Of a stretch of DNA of 7,271 nucleotides, positions 5,231 to 7,271 are shown piece by piece. The stretch is from contig JAATVR010000612.1 in the NCBI GenBank assembly GCA_014523665.1, positions 1 through 7,271 on the forward strand, read 5' to 3'. Numbering within the stretch: position 1 is the stretch's first letter; every line of letters begins with the position of its first letter. The notes under the pieces are model-generated. The model did no database searches and was not told the origin of the DNA. It worked only from the letters and a program-made list of their open reading frames with translations. This DNA is from Nitrososphaerales archaeon TH526 (GTDB lineage: Archaea > Thermoproteota > Nitrososphaeria > Nitrososphaerales > Nitrososphaeraceae). The position numbers and the translations under genes were made by a program.

Positions 5231-6118
5231 TTGATGTCATTAGTCATAGCATACATGAATAGCAAAACCATGTCTATATTAGCAGTTCTGTTCCTGGTAA
5301 TAGTTATAGTTATGCCTCTAGCTGACCCATTAACTAAATTAATGCCTATTTCAGTATACGCCAATGAGTATTATAGCTCCGCACAGCTACAAAATGAATG
5401 CTCGTCAGAAGACGGCCTTACGAACTGTGCTAATAACAATGCAGAAACAATTGGAAATGAGAATATTGTAAACCCACAAGTTAGACAGACTTCTATAAAG
5501 AGCGGAGAAGATGGTTCGCCAGGTGGACAAGGTCCGCCAGGACCAGCGGAACCAACTGGGCCACAAGGTCCACCTGGAGCTACTGGAGGTACTGGACCAG
5601 CAGGACCACAAGGTCCACAAGGCCAAACTGGAGCTACTGGAGCTACTGGAGCACAAGGTCCACCTGGAGCTACTGGAGGTACTGGAGCTACTGGAGCTAC
5701 CGGACCTCAAGGTCCACCTGGAGAGTCAGGCCAGCTTCCACCTTGGATATATCTAACCTTCGACTCTTGTAGTGGATCAAACCAGAATCATGATGTTACG
5801 TGTAACGTTCACGATGAGACGGGTATCACCCAGATCACATGCACCGTTGAACATCCAGCGATACTGGGCGGTCCAAATGTAGGTGAGTGTATTTCAAATA
5901 CAGGTTGGGAGCTCAGATGCACTATACCTCCACAGCCTGGTGTCTTTGGATGCTATTTGACCTCAGAATTTATATTCCTCGAACAGTTTGCGCCGAACGA
6001 GCAATTTTCAAATCCGGATATAACAATTGATGAGCAAACAGGCGAGATATACGTTGCAGATTATTTTAATAATCGTGTTGTCAAGTTCGACCCATCTGGT
6101 AACGTTATGACTCAATAG
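5231..6118 (+). CDS. Secreted collagen-like protein with start of NHL propeller (interrupted by TAG)
   Basis: Starts are possible at TTG 5231, ATG 5234 or ATG 5255; the last ([20 protein letters not shown]) gives the most regular signal peptide, cleaved after SVYA (residue 44 counted from 5231). A short Asn/Cys segment with two Cys (57, 66) is followed by about 26 G-X-Y triplets (residues 92-169; GPP, GAT, GPQ types), a collagen-like triple-helix region. A cysteine-containing domain follows ([44 protein letters not shown]; about 170-250), perhaps an Ig-like fold, and then the first NHL blade ([20 protein letters not shown], then [16 protein letters not shown]). TAG at 6116-6118 stops the frame, yet the same frame continues with further blades. 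The product would be an extracellular trimeric fibre carrying a beta-propeller. Collagen-like and NHL modules are each well known; their joining here is seen directly. The ligand is unknown. Confidence 0.85.
   Translation: MMSLVIAYMNSKTMSILAVLFLVIVIVMPLADPLTKLMPISVYANEYYSSAQLQNECSSEDGLTNCANNNAETIGNENIVNPQVRQTSIKSGEDGSPGGQGPPGPAEPTGPQGPPGATGGTGPAGPQGPQGQTGATGATGAQGPPGATGGTGATGATGPQGPPGESGQLPPWIYLTFDSCSGSNQNHDVTCNVHDETGITQITCTVEHPAILGGPNVGECISNTGWELRCTIPPQPGVFGCYLTSEFIFLEQFAPNEQFSNPDITIDEQTGEIYVADYFNNRVVKFDPSGNVMTQ
5505..5737 (+). repeat. Collagen-type G-X-Y coding repeat with a 90-base duplicated segment
   Basis: Tandem nine-base units (GGA-GCT-ACT, GGT-CCA-CCT, GGA-CCA-CAA types) encode about 26 G-X-Y triplets. 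A 35-base stretch at 5562-5596 recurs exactly at 5652-5686, an offset of 90 bases or 30 residues, which indicates recent in-frame duplication. One triplet has Glu (GAA, residue 107) where Gly is required. Confidence 0.88.
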
Positions 6119-6472
6119 GGAGCTGCTGGATCAGGCAATGGAGAATTTCAGAACCCGCAAGACGTGGCGATCGACTCATTAGGCAATCTATATGTAATAG
6201 ATACTAACAATCATAGAATCCAGAAGTTCGATAACGACGGTCAATTCATTATGGAGTGGGGTACTCCGGGAGTACCAAGTCGTTTAGCAATTGATTCAAA
6301 TGATATATTATATGTCACTGACAATGGGAACGGACGTGTTCAGAAGTTTAACACTATTGGACAATCTGTTGGAACAATTGCCGAAGGTCAACTCAGTTTT
6401 CCGGTTGGAATAGATGTTGACTCATCAGATAATGTTTATGTTGCTGAGAGCGGCGCGAGCGGTAATATCTGA
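6119..6472 (+). pseudogene. NHL-repeat continuation of the collagen-like protein (after in-frame TAG)
   Basis: The frame is the same as in 5231-6118 and resumes immediately after TAG with GAAGSGNGEFQNPQDVAIDS, then LGNLYVIDTNNHRIQKFDND, a perfect NHL blade. Further blades are WGTPGVPSRLAIDSNDILYV with NGNGRVQKF, and LSFPVGIDVDSSDNVYVAES. NHL repeats normally join as [F/V]xxxWGSxGSGxGxFxxPxGVAxD, so the TAG stands exactly where TGG (Trp) is expected: one G-to-A change. ATG 6164 lies inside a blade and is not a natural start. The frame ends at 6470-6472 inside what should be the NNRVQKF half of a blade. Only about four of the usual six blades are present, so the 3' end of the gene also appears lost. 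Without readthrough or repair this segment is not translated. Confidence 0.82.
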
Positions 6473-6476
6473 TTTA

Positions 6477-6632
6477 ATGAATAGAGTTCAATATCTCAGT
6501 AATGACATAATAAATTTAGAAGGCCAAAAGAGAAATTTGATGAATAAGGTAATACTATGGAATGCTCAATTATCAGATCTCGGTAAAGCTATAGAGATCA
6601 GAAACCAACAATTAAAGCGGATGGATAAATAG
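6477..6632 (+). CDS. 51-residue coiled-coil hypothetical protein
   Basis: ATG 6477 lies four bases after the end of the NHL frame. The whole protein is helical with heptad spacing (YLSNDIINLEGQKRNLMNKV, then LSDLGKAIEIRNQQL) and a basic end (KRMDK), consistent with a two-stranded coiled coil and no membrane segment or signal. The frame is open upstream to about 6414, but those residues (MLTHQIMFMLL) are the NHL sequence out of frame. I do not recognise a family. The abrupt junction with the truncated propeller suggests that a deletion placed this gene directly against it, possibly removing its own promoter. It could alternatively be the tail of a larger lost protein. Confidence 0.55.
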   Translation: MNRVQYLSNDIINLEGQKRNLMNKVILWNAQLSDLGKAIEIRNQQLKRMDK

Positions 6633-6665
6633 ATGCCATAAGACGTACGAATGTGACGCAGGTCC

Positions 6666-6683
6666 TAATACGTTTAATACGTT
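6666..6683 (+). promoter_or_regulatory. Tandem 9-base repeat upstream of the TRAM gene
   Basis: TAATACGTT occurs twice in direct tandem (6666-6674, 6675-6683), 40 bases before the TRAM start. It includes TTTAATA, which could serve as a TATA box with a leader of about 20 bases. CATATTAC (6688-6695) is an alternative TATA about 31 bases before the ATG. The repeat might be an operator. Confidence 0.35.
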
Positions 6684-6722
6684 AGTTCATATTACCATAA
6701 TGCATATCATCTACGACTTTTA

Positions 6723-6959
6723 ATGAGTTACGGACAGAACACGGGAGGTTTCTCAAAACCTGTAGAAATAGGCAATGAATACTCGGTAGATATTACTGAC
6801 ACAGGTAGAGATGGGGAGGGCGTTGCGAGAATAGGAGGTCTAATAATTTTTGTGAAAAATGCAAAAGCCGGTGACAAAAATATGAAGATCAAGATTAATC
6901 TGGTGGTTAGTAATTTTGCTACCGCAGAGTTAGTATCAGGTTCAACAGATACAACATAG
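6723..6959 (+). CDS. Stand-alone TRAM-domain RNA-binding protein
   Basis: A 78-residue protein that is essentially one TRAM domain (OB-like beta-barrel that binds RNA). After a Gly/Ser/Asn-rich N-terminal arm (1-11), the domain runs through KPVEIGNEYSVDITDTGRDG, EGVARIGGLIIFVKNAKAGD and KNMKIKINLVVSNFATAELV. These include the family's GxGVAR(I) turn, the F-V-K/P-N strand and the closing FATAE strand. Archaeal single-TRAM proteins of 60-80 residues are abundant in thaumarchaea and methanogens; a methanogen homologue acts as a cold-responsive RNA chaperone, so a similar role is inferred. The length is normal and no residues are missing. It is a monocistronic gene with its own upstream region and is not obviously linked to the surface-protein genes. 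Confidence 0.92.
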   Translation: MSYGQNTGGFSKPVEIGNEYSVDITDTGRDGEGVARIGGLIIFVKNAKAGDKNMKIKINLVVSNFATAELVSGSTDTT

Positions 6960-6960
6960 A

Positions 6961-6965
6961 TTTTT
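6961..6965 (+). terminator. T-run after the TRAM gene
   Basis: Five T residues start one base after the TAG stop (6957-6959), and the strong hairpin at 6991-7005 follows. A U-run is the usual archaeal termination signal, though this one is short. Confidence 0.3.
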
Positions 6966-6990
6966 ATTCATATTGCTAAGTTATAGTTAG

Positions 6991-7005
6991 ATAGAAACTT
7001 TCTAT
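6991..7005. repeat. 15-base near-perfect palindrome, hairpin or operator
   Basis: ATAGAAACTTTCTAT is a 7-base inverted repeat around a single central C. A second arm pair, GTTAGA (6986-6991) and TCTAAC (7012-7017), encloses it asymmetrically. It could be a protein-binding site or an RNA hairpin at the end of the TRAM transcript. Confidence 0.5.
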
Positions 7006-7271
7006 TTGTATTCTAACCCCTAATTATATCACTAGTTACTCTTAATTTGTAATATGTTACACTACGTTATTTCAGGTATAGTATAGACGATCTTTCTGAA
7101 ATACTAAAGGTGAATTATTGATACCAATATTAAATATTTTACTCCAATACCTATTTAACAATTTTATGGATTCAAATATATTGTTCCAATACGATGTTGA
7201 GAGGTTAATTGAATTATATTTTATTTCATCATTGAGTTGGTTTTGTATGTGATAATGATCACCATTCATGA

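Larger units (their letters stand above)
6960..7271. other. Gene-free AT-rich end region
   Basis: These 312 bases follow the TRAM stop. A T-run at 6961-6965 may end the TRAM transcript. A hairpin lies at 6991-7005. A 65-codon minus-strand ORF (7072-7269) is Asn/Ile/Tyr-rich as expected of random AT-rich DNA, and I do not accept it as a gene. The plus-strand stretch YFRYSIDDLSEIL (about 7067-7105) faintly recalls transposase sequence but is too short to call. Confidence 0.4.

Noticed and set aside
5405..5710. 101-codon minus-strand ORF, Ser/Arg/Trp-rich
   Set aside because: It is the antisense of the collagen repeat; its low-complexity SSSSS/WTLW pattern is produced by the G-X-Y codons.
7067..7110. 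YFRYSIDDLSEIL resembling the start of some DDE transposases
   Set aside because: Only about 13 residues, followed by a stop; no terminal repeats or catalytic residues were found.
7072..7269. 65-codon minus-strand ORF
   Set aside because: Asn, Ile and Tyr dominate, as expected for AT-rich noncoding DNA; no motif and no clear promoter.

Overview
The window looks like chromosomal DNA of an ammonia-oxidising archaeon of the order Nitrososphaerales (Nitrososphaera/Nitrosocosmicus-like; inferred). Supporting features are an AT-rich sequence, TATA-like boxes 25-30 bases before start codons with no clear Shine-Dalgarno sequence (leaderless transcription), a stand-alone TRAM-domain protein, a DUF1059-like protein, a mini zinc-finger protein, and cysteine-rich secreted proteins with CPDGS and CPxxYxxxED motifs that I associate with this group. 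It reads as an accessory region rich in surface proteins and broken genes rather than a housekeeping operon.

Layout. 1-337: fragment of an F420-dependent NADP-oxidoreductase-like gene (decayed). 381-1668: tyrosine recombinase with a complete catalytic set, started by TTG behind a well-placed TATA box and followed by two closely packed small ORFs; the first may instead be a frameshifted integrase tail. 1669-1994: no large gene, but a 33-codon minus-strand ORF encodes an almost pure signal peptide. 1995-2198: C2HC mini zinc-finger protein. About 2190-2235: a possible decayed tRNA 3' part on the minus strand. 2453-4308: two secreted-protein genes in tandem, a 91-residue protein with paired GYxxG motifs and a large cysteine-rich protein split by a -1 frame change near 3190-3222. 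4309-4716: no intact gene, only possible remnants. 4717-4986 (minus): DUF1059-like protein. 5231-6472: secreted collagen-like protein leading into an NHL beta-propeller, broken by an in-frame TAG where the family normally has Trp, and lacking its last blades. 6477-6632: 51-residue coiled-coil protein. 6723-6959: TRAM-domain protein. 6960-7271: no gene, one strong hairpin.

Taken together, the three large exported genes (GYxxG, Cys-rich, collagen/NHL) would make extracellular or cell-envelope proteins with modular repeats. Two of them carry single-base lesions, several fragments lie around them, and an integrase lies upstream, so the region appears to be turning over. Either the surface genes are decaying or switching, or the sequence contains base-level errors; raw reads or a close relative would decide. 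I found no CRISPR array, rRNA, intact tRNA or recognisable defence system.
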